Shown here in pieces: positions 1-6,223 of a DNA stretch of 6,223 nt. The stretch covers positions 1-6,223 of the forward strand of contig SMXR01000027.1 of the NCBI GenBank assembly GCA_004356215.1. The letters run 5' to 3'. The notes under the pieces are model-generated. The model was not told the DNA's origin. It worked only from the letters and a program-made list of their open reading frames with translations, and searched no databases. Positions within the stretch are counted from its first letter, which is position 1; each line of letters begins with the position of its first letter. The stretch is from Alphaproteobacteria bacterium. GTDB taxonomy: Bacteria > Pseudomonadota > Alphaproteobacteria > Sphingomonadales > SMXR01. Position numbers and translations under genes: made by a program.

Positions 1-1331
1 AGCGGCGGCATCGGACGCAGAAAATGAATGTCGCCATCGGTAAAATCCATGGTGATGTGCATGGCATCGTTGGGCAGCGGCCGGGTTTGCCAGATTTCCG
101 GATCAAAGGCGATTTCTGCCTGCAAATTATTCAGGACACCGCTGACAACATTTGCATCCAGCCAGGTGCGCCCGCCTGAATGGGGCACCGGGGGCCACAA
201 TTTCATCAGGGTGGCGATGCGAAGATTATCACCGCGGAACACCATGCGCACCGCCGGGATCGCCTCTTCCGGGAAAAATTCCAGAAACCCGTCACCTTCA
301 ATAATTGCCTGGTCGACCGAAAGCCGGATCAGGTCTACCGTCACCAAATTTTTCGCAGGATCAAGGGTGCCCTTGAACACCATGTCCTCAAACGCCGCCG
401 GAGTTGGATGGAACGGTTCGTAATAAATCGTGCCCGGCCCGCCACCAACATCAAAGTCGACCCGGCTGATACCCCCGCTTTCGTTCTGCCAGGTGGTCAG
501 GGTCCCGTAAAGCGGCATGCGGATGGCATCGAAAACACCCGCCAGGCCGACTTCGGCCGCCAGTTTTGAGGGGTTCAAACCCTGAATTTCCAGATCGGTC
601 CGGGTTTGCCCCTCGGCGGTTTTGCCGGAGGTCAGGTTTACCCGAATTTCTTCGCCTTCCGAGACCAGCTTGATATCAGCGTTGAGCGACAGGCCGAACG
701 GGGTCCTGACCAGGGATAGCTGGGAATTGGGCATCACCCAGACAACCCCCAGATCCCGCTCTTCCAGGCTTAGGGTGGCATCCCGGATATTTACAACCTT
801 CAGGCCCTTGAGGCGGCTGTTTTCCCCCTCCCCCTTAAGCAGCGCTTCCATAAAGCGGATCGCCGGCGGTTTTTCATTGGGATCATCGGGCTCAACTTCT
901 TCATCGTCGGCCGACAGCAGCTGGTTGATTTTGGCTTCAAAGCGTTCCGCCGACCAGAAAAATTTGAGTTCGGCGCCAAAAAGATCGATCCGCTCAGGGA
1001 TAAGATTGCCAAGGATGAGCCCGGTGCCATCAAAATCAATGGCGATGCGCGGGAAACTGGCGCGAACATCGCCCTCAATACCGGTAATGGCCGCATTCTC
1101 AAGGATAAATTCAAAGGCGGTTTGTTCGAAATTGAAGGTCAGGAAAACGCCATCAAAGCTCAGGGTTTGTTCTGGAAAGGCAGCCTCAAAAGGCTCGCTA
1201 ATATAGGGCGCCATAAAATTGACCGGGGTCGGGCCATAGGCCAGGCGAATAAATATCAGGCCGAAGATGACCGCGGTGGCGACCAGCAAACGATTGCAAA
1301 AACGAAAAAACGGTTTTATTTTTTTAGCCAA
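1..1331 (-). CDS. AsmA-like / YhdP (DUF3971) family envelope protein, N-terminal part, truncated by window edge
   Basis: Read on the minus strand, this frame is open from TTG at 1331-1329 to the left edge, about 443 codons, and I checked it for stops throughout. Residues 1-14 are basic (AKKIKPF, then RFCNR), followed by one hydrophobic segment at about 15-31 and then RLAYGPTPVNFMAPYI. That is the typical start of alphaproteobacterial YhdP-like proteins, with an inner-membrane anchor and a periplasmic body. The rest is beta-rich and repetitive, with an acidic insert at about 142-153. Near residues 370-397, FRG, KLWPP and RTWLDANVVSG resemble the DUF3971 repeat motif. Known YhdP/AsmA/TamB relatives are thought to bridge the envelope and move phospholipids to the outer membrane; that role here is inference. 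TTG is the only plausible start because an in-frame TAA lies 12 codons upstream (1370-1368). An AGGA lies four bases before it, a short spacing. The AsmA-like C-terminus would be outside the window. The gene is divergent from glnE. Confidence 0.83.
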   Translation of the reverse strand, partial: MAKKIKPFFRFCNRLLVATAVIFGLIFIRLAYGPTPVNFMAPYISEPFEAAFPEQTLSFDGVFLTFNFEQTAFEFILENAAITGIEGDVRASFPRIAIDFDGTGLILGNLIPERIDLFGAELKFFWSAERFEAKINQLLSADDEEVEPDDPNEKPPAIRFMEALLKGEGENSRLKGLKVVNIRDATLSLEERDLGVVWVMPNSQLSLVRTPFGLSLNADIKLVSEGEEIRVNLTSGKTAEGQTRTDLEIQGLNPSKLAAEVGLAGVFDAIRMPLYGTLTTWQNESGGISRVDFDVGGGPGTIYYEPFHPTPAAFEDMVFKGTLDPAKNLVTVDLIRLSVDQAIIEGDGFLEFFPEEAIPAVRMVFRGDNLRIATLMKLWPPVPHSGGRTWLDANVVSGVLNNLQAEIAFDPEIWQTRPLPNDAMHITMDFTDGDIHFLRPMPP

Positions 1332-1376
1332 GGTATCCTGCGTGTCCTGCTTTTTTTTAAAGTCGAATTAATCCGC

Positions 1377-1405
1377 TTTTGCCACCTTCGGTGGGATCAT
1401 GTCAA
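1377..1405 (-). promoter_or_regulatory. Weak candidate promoter for the YhdP-like gene
   Basis: On the minus strand, bases 1405-1400 read TTGACA, a perfect sigma-70-type -35 hexamer. Seventeen bases further the hexamer is GCAAAA (1382-1377), a poor -10. The palindrome at 1382-1394 would then fall almost entirely in the spacer, a classic operator position. On the opposite strand CTTGAC at 1414-1419 could be a -35 for glnE, but I see no good -10 17-18 bases downstream of it. Both assignments are tentative. Confidence 0.2.
1382..1394. promoter_or_regulatory. Perfect 13-bp palindrome in the divergent intergenic region
   Basis: CCACCTTCGGTGG has two perfect 5-base arms around a 3-base centre. It sits between the minus-strand YhdP-like gene and glnE, 51 bases from the former start and 83 from the latter. 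No T-run follows it on either strand where a terminator would be needed, and both genes read away from it, so an operator or a 5'-UTR hairpin is more plausible than a terminator. The palindrome is seen directly; any regulatory role is inference, and a short palindrome can arise by chance. Confidence 0.3.
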
Positions 1406-1477
1406 AAAGGTACCTTGACCCCACCCTGCTCTTTAAGCACTTTAGCCCTGAAACTTGTCCTCAACAAGGCTATTGCC

Positions 1478-4405
1478 ATGGCTTTCTGGTCTGTAAAATC
1501 GCTTCCCAAACCTTTTTCCCCGGAAAAGGGTGAAGCGGTATTGAAAACCCTTAACGAGCAAGCCACGGAGGGCAGCAACAGCCGCCTCCTAAAACTCTTA
1601 AAAGTGGGCGAAAACAAGGCCTTGATAATCTCTTTGGCCGGGAATTCCGATTTTCTTGGCCAGTTGATGGTGCGCAACCTGCTTTTTTTAACCAAACTTT
1701 TTAACAAGGCGCCGCTGGCCCTGCTCGATGCCCTTTTGGAAAAAACCGCCAAAAAATGCGCTGCAACCCCAGGACGGCCGGCTTTTATGGCAATACTGCG
1801 AAAATTGAAATCCCAGGCCGCACTGCTAATCGCCGCCGCCGATATCGCCGGAACCTGGACGCTGGAGGAAACCACCGAAGCCCTGACCCGGCTGGCCGAC
1901 CTGACCCTGCAATTATCACTGGCCCACATTTTACACGAGAAAATGGCGATTGGTGACCTTCCCTGGCCTGATGGCGCACCGGAGGCGGCCCACCCCGGGC
2001 TGGCCCGCGAGAGTGGTTTTGTGATCTTAAGCCTTGGCAAGCTTGGTGCCCGGGCGCTCAATTATTCCAGCGATGTCGACCTGATCCTTTTATACGACGA
2101 GGAAAAAATCAATTATCAGGGCAGTCAGAACCCACGGCATTTTTTCACAAAAATCGCCCAATCCCTGGTCGGCCTGATGGCGGAACGCACGGCGGATGGC
2201 TATGTTTTCCGGGTTGACCTCAGGCTTCGGCCCGACCCGGGCACAACCCCGCCGGCGGTCTCGTTCGCCGCTGCCGAAGTTTATTACCAAAGCATGGCGG
2301 AAACCTGGGAACGGGCGGCGATGATCAAAGCCCGGGTCAGCGCCGGTGATTTTGCCGCCGGCCGAGATTTTTTGACCCGGATTCGTCATTTTGTCTGGCG
2401 CCGGCTGATAGATTTTGCCGCGGTCCGGGATATCCACGCCATCAAGGATAGAATTTTACAGCATTACGGGCACCGGACCATTTCGCTTTTTGGCCACGAT
2501 ATCAAGGTTGGCGAAGGCGGCATTCGCTCGATCGAGTTTTTCTGCCAGATCCACCAACTGATCGCCGGGGGCCGCAACCCCGCCTTGCGCATAGCCAACA
2601 CCCAAAAAGCCCTGATGGCGCTGCGCGAAGCCGGGATTATTACCCTGACCACCGCAAACCAGCTTATTTCTGCGTATGAATTTTTGCGCCGGGTCGAACA
2701 CCACCTGCAAATGGAAAACGATGAGCAAACCCAGACCCTGCCGCATTCGGATAGTGAAATGGCTCACCTGGCAACGTTCATGGGGTACGATGATATTACC
2801 ACCTTCAAAACCCGGGTGCTGGCAAATTTAAGCATTGTCAAGCGCCATTATGACACCTTGCCCGGGGTCGATGAAGGCGACGCCCTGCCCGGCTTCCTGA
2901 AAGACCCCGAGGCCATGGAACGACGGTTATTCAGCTGGGGATTTTCTGATAGCGCCGCAGAAACTATTCAAAAATGGCGCCGGGGCTCCTACAAGGCATT
3001 GAAAAATCCCCGGTCGCGGAAAATTTTTGACGGGTTGCTGCCCGAGCTGCTGGAAACCTTTTCCCGCGGCACCAACCCGGACCAGATTTTAACCCATTTT
3101 GATGATTTTCTTTCGAAATTGCCCTCCGGGGTTCAAATTCTTTCCCTGTTCCAGAACAATCCCTGGGTGTTTCAGTTGATTGGCAAAATTGTCACCACCG
3201 CGCCGTACCTGGCAGGAGAGTTGGCCCGCCGGCCCGATCTTTTGGATTTTGTCCTCGACCCAACCTTTTTTGACCCGCCGGGTGATAAAAAGGAATTAAA
3301 CAACAGCCTCCAGGGGTTTTTGGCTGACGCCCGAAATTATGAAGAAATTCTCGAAGCGACCCGAAAATGGCTCAACGAAATGCGTTTCCAGATCGGCCTG
3401 CAGCTACTGGAATCGCTGATTACGATCAAGGAAGCCGGGAAATACCGCGCTACGCTCGCCGAGGTGGTTCTGGGCGCCCTGCTGCCCGAAGTGAAAAACG
3501 ACTTTGCCAAACGCAACGGCACCGTCCCCGGCGGCCAGCTGGCGGTTATCGCGCTGGGGTCTTTCGGGGGCCGTGAGTTGACCCAGGGGTCAGATTTGGA
3601 CCTGGTTTTGCTCTACGATGCCCCACCCGACGCCCGGGCGAAAAAAGGCAAGGGGCTTTATGCCAGCCAGTATTATATTCGCCTTGGCCAGCATTTCCTG
3701 ACCGCGCTCAGCGCCATGATGGGTGCCGGAAAATTGTATGACGTCGACTTGAGGTTGCGGCCCTCGGGGCGCTGGGGGCCTTTGGTGGTGACCCTTGATG
3801 CTTTTTCGGATTACCAGAAAAGTTCAGCCTGGAGCTGGGAACATATGGCCTTGACCCGCGCCCGGGTGGTGGCGGCAAACGCCAAATTCGGTAAAACTAT
3901 CGAAGCCGCGATTGCAGAAATTCTTTCCCTGAAGCGCACCCCGGCCAAGCTGGCGCGGCAAATGGACGAAGGCCGGCAAAAATATTTTGAGGAACTGGGC
4001 AGTGAAAATATCTGGTCGGTGCGCCAGGTTCGTGGCGGCCTGGTCGATGCCGAATATATCCTGCAATTTCACCTTTTAAAGGAGGGCCACAAGCACCCGG
4101 GAATATTTAACCCTGATTTTGAAACCGCGCTGGGCAATCTTGAACAAGTTAAAGCGATCACAAAAAAGGATGCCGCCGGCCTTCTTAAGGCCCACGATTT
4201 TTACCTGGAAATCCATGGCCTTTTGCGGCTGTGTCATGCAGAAAACCCGAATTTTGAAGACCTGTCACCTTCATTGCTATCGCTGATGGCCGGGGCCACC
4301 GAAATCCCCAATGTCAAGGGGTTGAATGCCGCTCTGAAAGAGACCCAGGCCTGGGTTTATGCGCTTTATCAAAAACACATTTCCCGGTATGTAACGGGGA
4401 AATAA
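1478..4405 (+). CDS. glnE: Bifunctional glutamine-synthetase adenylyltransferase / adenylyl-removing enzyme
   Basis: GlnE attaches AMP to, and removes it from, glutamine synthetase in the cytoplasm, lowering or restoring its activity. It responds to PII proteins and glutamine in characterised species. The 975-residue product is close to the family length (about 950-1000) and keeps both nucleotidyltransferase domains. The N-terminal adenylyl-removing domain has SLGKLGARALNYSSDVDL at about 185-202 (Asp199, Asp201) and RVDLRLRP at 245-252. The C-terminal adenylylating domain has ALGSFGGRELTQGSDLDL at about 692-709 (Asp706, Asp708), DVDLRLRPSG from 755 and GGLVDAEYILQF at about 853-864. Helical linker sequence lies between, and no domain appears broken. 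I chose ATG 1478 because AAGG lies nine bases upstream and the product then begins MAFWSVKSLPKPF. The frame stays open back to a TTG at 1379, but those 33 residues do not look conserved. It probably heads an operon with the peroxiredoxin 18 bases downstream. Confidence 0.96.
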   Translation: MAFWSVKSLPKPFSPEKGEAVLKTLNEQATEGSNSRLLKLLKVGENKALIISLAGNSDFLGQLMVRNLLFLTKLFNKAPLALLDALLEKTAKKCAATPGRPAFMAILRKLKSQAALLIAAADIAGTWTLEETTEALTRLADLTLQLSLAHILHEKMAIGDLPWPDGAPEAAHPGLARESGFVILSLGKLGARALNYSSDVDLILLYDEEKINYQGSQNPRHFFTKIAQSLVGLMAERTADGYVFRVDLRLRPDPGTTPPAVSFAAAEVYYQSMAETWERAAMIKARVSAGDFAAGRDFLTRIRHFVWRRLIDFAAVRDIHAIKDRILQHYGHRTISLFGHDIKVGEGGIRSIEFFCQIHQLIAGGRNPALRIANTQKALMALREAGIITLTTANQLISAYEFLRRVEHHLQMENDEQTQTLPHSDSEMAHLATFMGYDDITTFKTRVLANLSIVKRHYDTLPGVDEGDALPGFLKDPEAMERRLFSWGFSDSAAETIQKWRRGSYKALKNPRSRKIFDGLLPELLETFSRGTNPDQILTHFDDFLSKLPSGVQILSLFQNNPWVFQLIGKIVTTAPYLAGELARRPDLLDFVLDPTFFDPPGDKKELNNSLQGFLADARNYEEILEATRKWLNEMRFQIGLQLLESLITIKEAGKYRATLAEVVLGALLPEVKNDFAKRNGTVPGGQLAVIALGSFGGRELTQGSDLDLVLLYDAPPDARAKKGKGLYASQYYIRLGQHFLTALSAMMGAGKLYDVDLRLRPSGRWGPLVVTLDAFSDYQKSSAWSWEHMALTRARVVAANAKFGKTIEAAIAEILSLKRTPAKLARQMDEGRQKYFEELGSENIWSVRQVRGGLVDAEYILQFHLLKEGHKHPGIFNPDFETALGNLEQVKAITKKDAAGLLKAHDFYLEIHGLLRLCHAENPNFEDLSPSLLSLMAGATEIPNVKGLNAALKETQAWVYALYQKHISRYVTGK

Positions 4406-4411
4406 AATGAC

Positions 4412-4418
4412 GGAGGAG
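4412..4418 (+). promoter_or_regulatory. Strong Shine-Dalgarno site for the peroxiredoxin gene
   Basis: GGAGGAG lies five bases before ATG 4424 in the 18-base gap after the glnE stop. It is the best ribosome binding site in the window. It fixes the peroxiredoxin start and suggests this gene is translated more strongly than glnE, which has only AAGG. Confidence 0.8.
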
Positions 4419-4423
4419 AAACT

Positions 4424-4900
4424 ATGACCATTGATATTGGCGATGCTGCACCCGCTTTTGCCCTTCCCGGCACCCTTCCTGGTGGTGGCGGCGGGGAAAT
4501 CGCTTTGTCGGATTATGCCGGCAAGGCCGTCGTGCTTTATTTTTACCCCAAAGACATGACCCCGGGGTGTACCATCGAGGCGATCGATTTTTCGGCGCTG
4601 GCGGGGGAATTTGATAAAGCCGGGGCGGTTGTCATCGGGGTTTCCAAGGACAGTCCGGCCCGTCACGACAAATTCTGCGAAAAACATGGCCTGAAGATCC
4701 GCCTGGTTTCCGATACCGACGGCACCCTTTGTGATGCCTACGGAGCGTGGAAACAAAAAAGCATGTATGGCCGGACTTTTATGGGGATTGAGCGGACGAC
4801 TTTTTTGATCAATGACCGCGGCGAACTCCAGCAAATTTGGCGCAAGGTTAAGGTAAAAAACCATGCCGCTGAGGTTTTGGCCGTGGTTCAGGGCCTGTAA
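4424..4900 (+). CDS. bcp: Thioredoxin-dependent thiol peroxidase (PrxQ/BCP-family peroxiredoxin)
   Basis: PrxQ/BCP enzymes reduce hydrogen peroxide and organic hydroperoxides in the cytoplasm, with thioredoxin as the usual reductant. The 158-residue product has the usual length and no signal peptide. Residues 39-50 read YFYPKDMTPGCT, the peroxiredoxin active site, with peroxidatic Cys49 and the conserved Thr and Pro before it. Arg124 in the GIERTTFLI segment (about 121-129) fits the conserved active-site arginine. The helix-2 resolving cysteine found five residues later in E. coli BCP is replaced by Ile54. Cys85, 36 residues after Cys49, matches the Cys48/Cys84 spacing known for Xanthomonas campestris PrxQ, so an intramolecular Cys49-Cys85 disulfide is likely. 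A third cysteine is Cys103. The SMYGRTFMGIERTTFLI stretch is typical of alphaproteobacterial members. The gene has a strong ribosome binding site behind glnE, and its stop is three bases before the next start. Family assignment is very secure; the disulfide pair is inference. Confidence 0.95.
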   Translation: MTIDIGDAAPAFALPGTLPGGGGGEIALSDYAGKAVVLYFYPKDMTPGCTIEAIDFSALAGEFDKAGAVVIGVSKDSPARHDKFCEKHGLKIRLVSDTDGTLCDAYGAWKQKSMYGRTFMGIERTTFLINDRGELQQIWRKVKVKNHAAEVLAVVQGL

Positions 4901-4903
4901 TTC

Positions 4904-5698
4904 ATGAAAAGTTTGGGAGCAGCCGCGCTTTTGGTGTTAACCACATCCGGTGCCGCCGCCAAAGCCGAAAAAAGTATCAAGGCCGCCCGGGCGTGGCAAA
5001 ACGGGGATTTAACCCCAGAATGCACGGTTTCCCCGCCGCAGCGCCCGTCCCGTCCCAAAAAGCCTGAGCTATTACCCCCCGGCCAGATGCCCAGAAGGCG
5101 GGGCGGAAAAGAAAAAAAGAACCGGATCGCCCTCTTGCATGCCATCGCCCATATCGAGCTTAATGCCATCGACCTGGCCTGGGATATGATCGCCCGCTTC
5201 GGCCACGGCATGCCCAGAGAGTTTCTTGATGACTGGGTGATGGTCGGCGCCGATGAGGCCCGGCATTTCACCCTGCTGGCGGCACGCCTCAGGGGCCTTG
5301 GCGCCAGCTACGGCGACCTGCCCGCCCACGATAGCCTGTGGCAGGCGGCCCAGAAGACCAGTGGCGACCTCCTTGCCCGCCTTGCCGTGGTACCGTTGGT
5401 GCTGGAGGCCCGCGGCCTGGATGTCACACCGGGCATGATAAAAAGGCTGGAGGGGTTTGGCGACGCGGAAACCGCAGCCATCCTGAAAACAATCTATCAA
5501 GATGAAATTGGCCATGTCAGGGCCGGGGCCCGGTGGTTTATGAGGCTTTGTGAGGCCCGCGGGCTAAAGCCTGAAATCACCTTTCAAAGCCTGGTCAAAA
5601 CCCATTTTTCCGGCACCCTTAAACCCCCTTTTAATATCCTGGCCCGAAGCAAGGCGGGGCTGCCGGAGACCTTTTATTCACCAATAGCTGAAAAATAA
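4904..5698 (+). CDS. DUF455 ferritin-like (four-helix, predicted di-metal) protein
   Basis: The 264-residue product matches the DUF455 family (COG2833-type), whose biochemical role is not established to my knowledge. Family landmarks are RPARPELLPP-like sequence at about 48-59 (RPSRPKKPELLPPGQMPRRRGG), HAIAHIELNAIDLAWDM from 79, DDWVMVGADEARHFTLLA from 109, LARLAVVPLVLEARGLDVTP from 157, YQDEIGHVRAGARWF from 198 and a C-terminal LKPPFN at 239-244. Candidate metal ligands in ferritin-like order are Glu85, Glu118 and His121, Glu168, and Glu201 and His204. This suggests a di-iron or di-manganese centre in a helical bundle. The N-terminus has a hydrophobic patch at about 5-19, but this region of the family is normally a cytosolic helix, so I do not call a signal peptide. 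The start at ATG 4904 lies three bases past the peroxiredoxin stop with only a weak AGGG upstream, so translational coupling is likely. A peroxide- or metal-linked role is inferred from the neighbour only. Confidence 0.9.
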   Translation: MKSLGAAALLVLTTSGAAAKAEKSIKAARAWQNGDLTPECTVSPPQRPSRPKKPELLPPGQMPRRRGGKEKKNRIALLHAIAHIELNAIDLAWDMIARFGHGMPREFLDDWVMVGADEARHFTLLAARLRGLGASYGDLPAHDSLWQAAQKTSGDLLARLAVVPLVLEARGLDVTPGMIKRLEGFGDAETAAILKTIYQDEIGHVRAGARWFMRLCEARGLKPEITFQSLVKTHFSGTLKPPFNILARSKAGLPETFYSPIAEK

Positions 5699-5848
5699 CC
5701 GCTGAATTTTCCCAAAAATCAAGAACTTATGGGTTTTCTTGGACGCCTGAATGCGCTACAAAACCCGATGTCTTTGAGTCGGCGGCAGGGGTTCTTAAGA
5801 GGGTTCTGTCGGGGGGACAGGTAAAACCAACAGCGGGCGATCTGTTAC
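5699..5848 (+). other. Intergenic leader between the DUF455 gene and the M23-like gene
   Basis: This 150-base gap contains no recognised RNA or intrinsic terminator. CAAGAA at 5720-5725 and TTCTTG at 5736-5741 are complementary but make only a 6-bp A/T-rich stem without a following T-run. An ATG at 5729 opens a 31-codon frame ending at 5824 with no ribosome binding site. TTGAGT at 5774-5779 resembles a -35, but no good -10 follows. Whether the last gene has its own promoter or is read through from the glnE operon cannot be decided by eye. Confidence 0.4.
5806..5820 (+). repeat. Short inverted repeat with an all-G loop
   Basis: CTGTC and GACAG are perfect 5-base arms around five G residues. 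GGTT just before and AACC four bases after the arms could extend the stem with a bulge. It lies 28 bases before the proposed GTG start of the M23-like gene, so as RNA it would sit in the leader near the ribosome binding region. No T-run follows, so it is not an intrinsic terminator. The structure is seen directly; its function is unknown. Confidence 0.35.
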
Positions 5849-6223
5849 GTGCCAAGCCAACAGGAAAATAATAAACCAACATGGCTGCAAAGGGTGTTCG
5901 TAGAACGCCAGGTCTATTTGCGCAGCCATGGCGAGGTTAGTTTTGTTTCGATTTCGGCAAGGACCCAAATGATTGCGACCGGAATTGCTGGGATTGCCTT
6001 TTTATGGATAGCCTTTGCCAGCGCCAACGTCATGTTCCGGGATGAAGTAATCGAAGCCAAGAACAGTGAAATCGAGGCGCTGGGCGCCGCCAACCTGGAA
6101 CAAACAAAAGATATTGAACGCCTTCAGGGCACGGTGATGGACAAAACCCGCGACCTTGAGGAACGTTCGGATTACCTTCAAGGTTTGATTGAAAGCGACC
6201 CTACAGGCATCCTCGCGCCCGGC
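5849..6223 (+). CDS. Membrane-anchored coiled-coil protein, probable N-terminus of an M23 (MepM-like) peptidoglycan endopeptidase, truncated
   Basis: The last 125 codons are open to the right edge. The protein starts with a short polar stretch, then QRVFVERQVYLRSHGEVSFV at about 14-33. This matches the N-terminus I know from alphaproteobacterial M23 metallopeptidases, which read ER-Q-YLR followed by a short beta strand. One membrane segment spans about 41-62 (MIATGIAGIAFLWIAFASAN). A charged, heptad-like helix follows at 65-116 and should form a periplasmic coiled coil. In M23 proteins this precedes a LytM domain that cuts peptidoglycan cross-links; that domain would be beyond the window, so catalytic activity cannot be confirmed. 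I chose GTG 5849 because the frame is closed by TAA at 5822-5824 and the first in-frame ATG (5969) lies at the start of the membrane segment. The ribosome binding site is poor. A coiled-coil envelope protein without a peptidase domain is the alternative. Confidence 0.72.
   Translation, partial: MPSQQENNKPTWLQRVFVERQVYLRSHGEVSFVSISARTQMIATGIAGIAFLWIAFASANVMFRDEVIEAKNSEIEALGAANLEQTKDIERLQGTVMDKTRDLEERSDYLQGLIESDPTGILAPG

Noticed and set aside
28..1206. Several plus-strand frames of 98-194 codons across the left region
   Set aside because: They lie opposite the continuous minus-strand frame, whose translation has a membrane anchor and YhdP-like motifs. Their own products are Ser/Arg-rich with no recognisable motif.
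1379..1477. 33-residue N-terminal extension of GlnE from a TTG codon
   Set aside because: It has no ribosome binding site and would overlap the palindrome and promoter region. The internal ATG at 1478 has a spaced AAGG.
1399..1533. 44-codon plus-strand frame starting at ATG 1399 and overlapping the start of glnE
   Set aside because: There is no good ribosome binding site. It runs in a different frame into glnE and its product is low in information.
1402..2061. 219-codon minus-strand frame opposite the start of glnE
   Set aside because: It is antisense to the N-terminal part of GlnE, including its first nucleotidyltransferase motif. The product is a Ser/Ala/Arg-rich shadow without family features.
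4277..4864. 195-codon minus-strand frame opposite the end of glnE and the peroxiredoxin
   Set aside because: It spans the boundary of two clear plus-strand genes and shows no independent ribosome binding site or motif.
4904..4963. Possible signal peptide on the DUF455 protein
   Set aside because: The first residues look like Lys plus a hydrophobic stretch ending in AAA, but DUF455 relatives begin with a similar cytosolic helix, and the ferritin-like core follows without a typical exported linker.
5711..5741. Terminator after the DUF455 gene
   Set aside because: CAAGAA/TTCTTG pair over only six A/T-rich bases with a 10-base loop and no T-run. CCCAAAA and GGGTTTT look complementary, but in the needed antiparallel orientation they do not pair.

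Overview
The window looks like a stretch of core chromosome from an alphaproteobacterium, most likely from the Rhodospirillales or a related uncultured lineage. This is inferred from protein character and gene order: a YhdP/AsmA-like protein divergent from glnE, then a PrxQ/BCP peroxiredoxin, a DUF455 ferritin-like protein and an M23-type envelope peptidase. I recognise this order from that group but could not search for it here. Base composition looks moderate and even throughout. I saw no insertion sequence, phage gene, tRNA, rRNA, CRISPR array or attachment site.

Layout. Bases 1-1331 are the N-terminal 443 or so codons of a minus-strand gene for a large membrane-anchored AsmA-like (YhdP/DUF3971) protein. 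It reads from a TTG codon and runs off the left edge. Bases 1332-1477 are a divergent intergenic region with a perfect 13-bp palindrome. On the plus strand follow glnE (1478-4405), a peroxiredoxin (4424-4900) and a DUF455 ferritin-like gene (4904-5698), separated by only 18 and 3 bases, so they probably form one operon. A 150-base gap (5699-5848) holds a small G-loop hairpin. The last gene (5849 to the right edge) encodes a membrane-anchored coiled-coil protein that resembles the N-terminus of M23/MepM-like peptidases. Its catalytic domain lies outside the window.

How the genes may work together. GlnE sets the adenylylation state of glutamine synthetase and so controls ammonium assimilation. 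The two genes behind it encode a thiol peroxidase and a predicted di-metal four-helix protein, so nitrogen control is coupled in expression to peroxide or metal handling. The outer two genes are envelope functions: lipid transport or outer-membrane homeostasis, and peptidoglycan remodelling. I found no convincing new multi-gene system. The points most worth following are the uncharacterised DUF455 protein translated in tandem with the peroxiredoxin, the cysteine arrangement of that peroxiredoxin, and the two intergenic regions.
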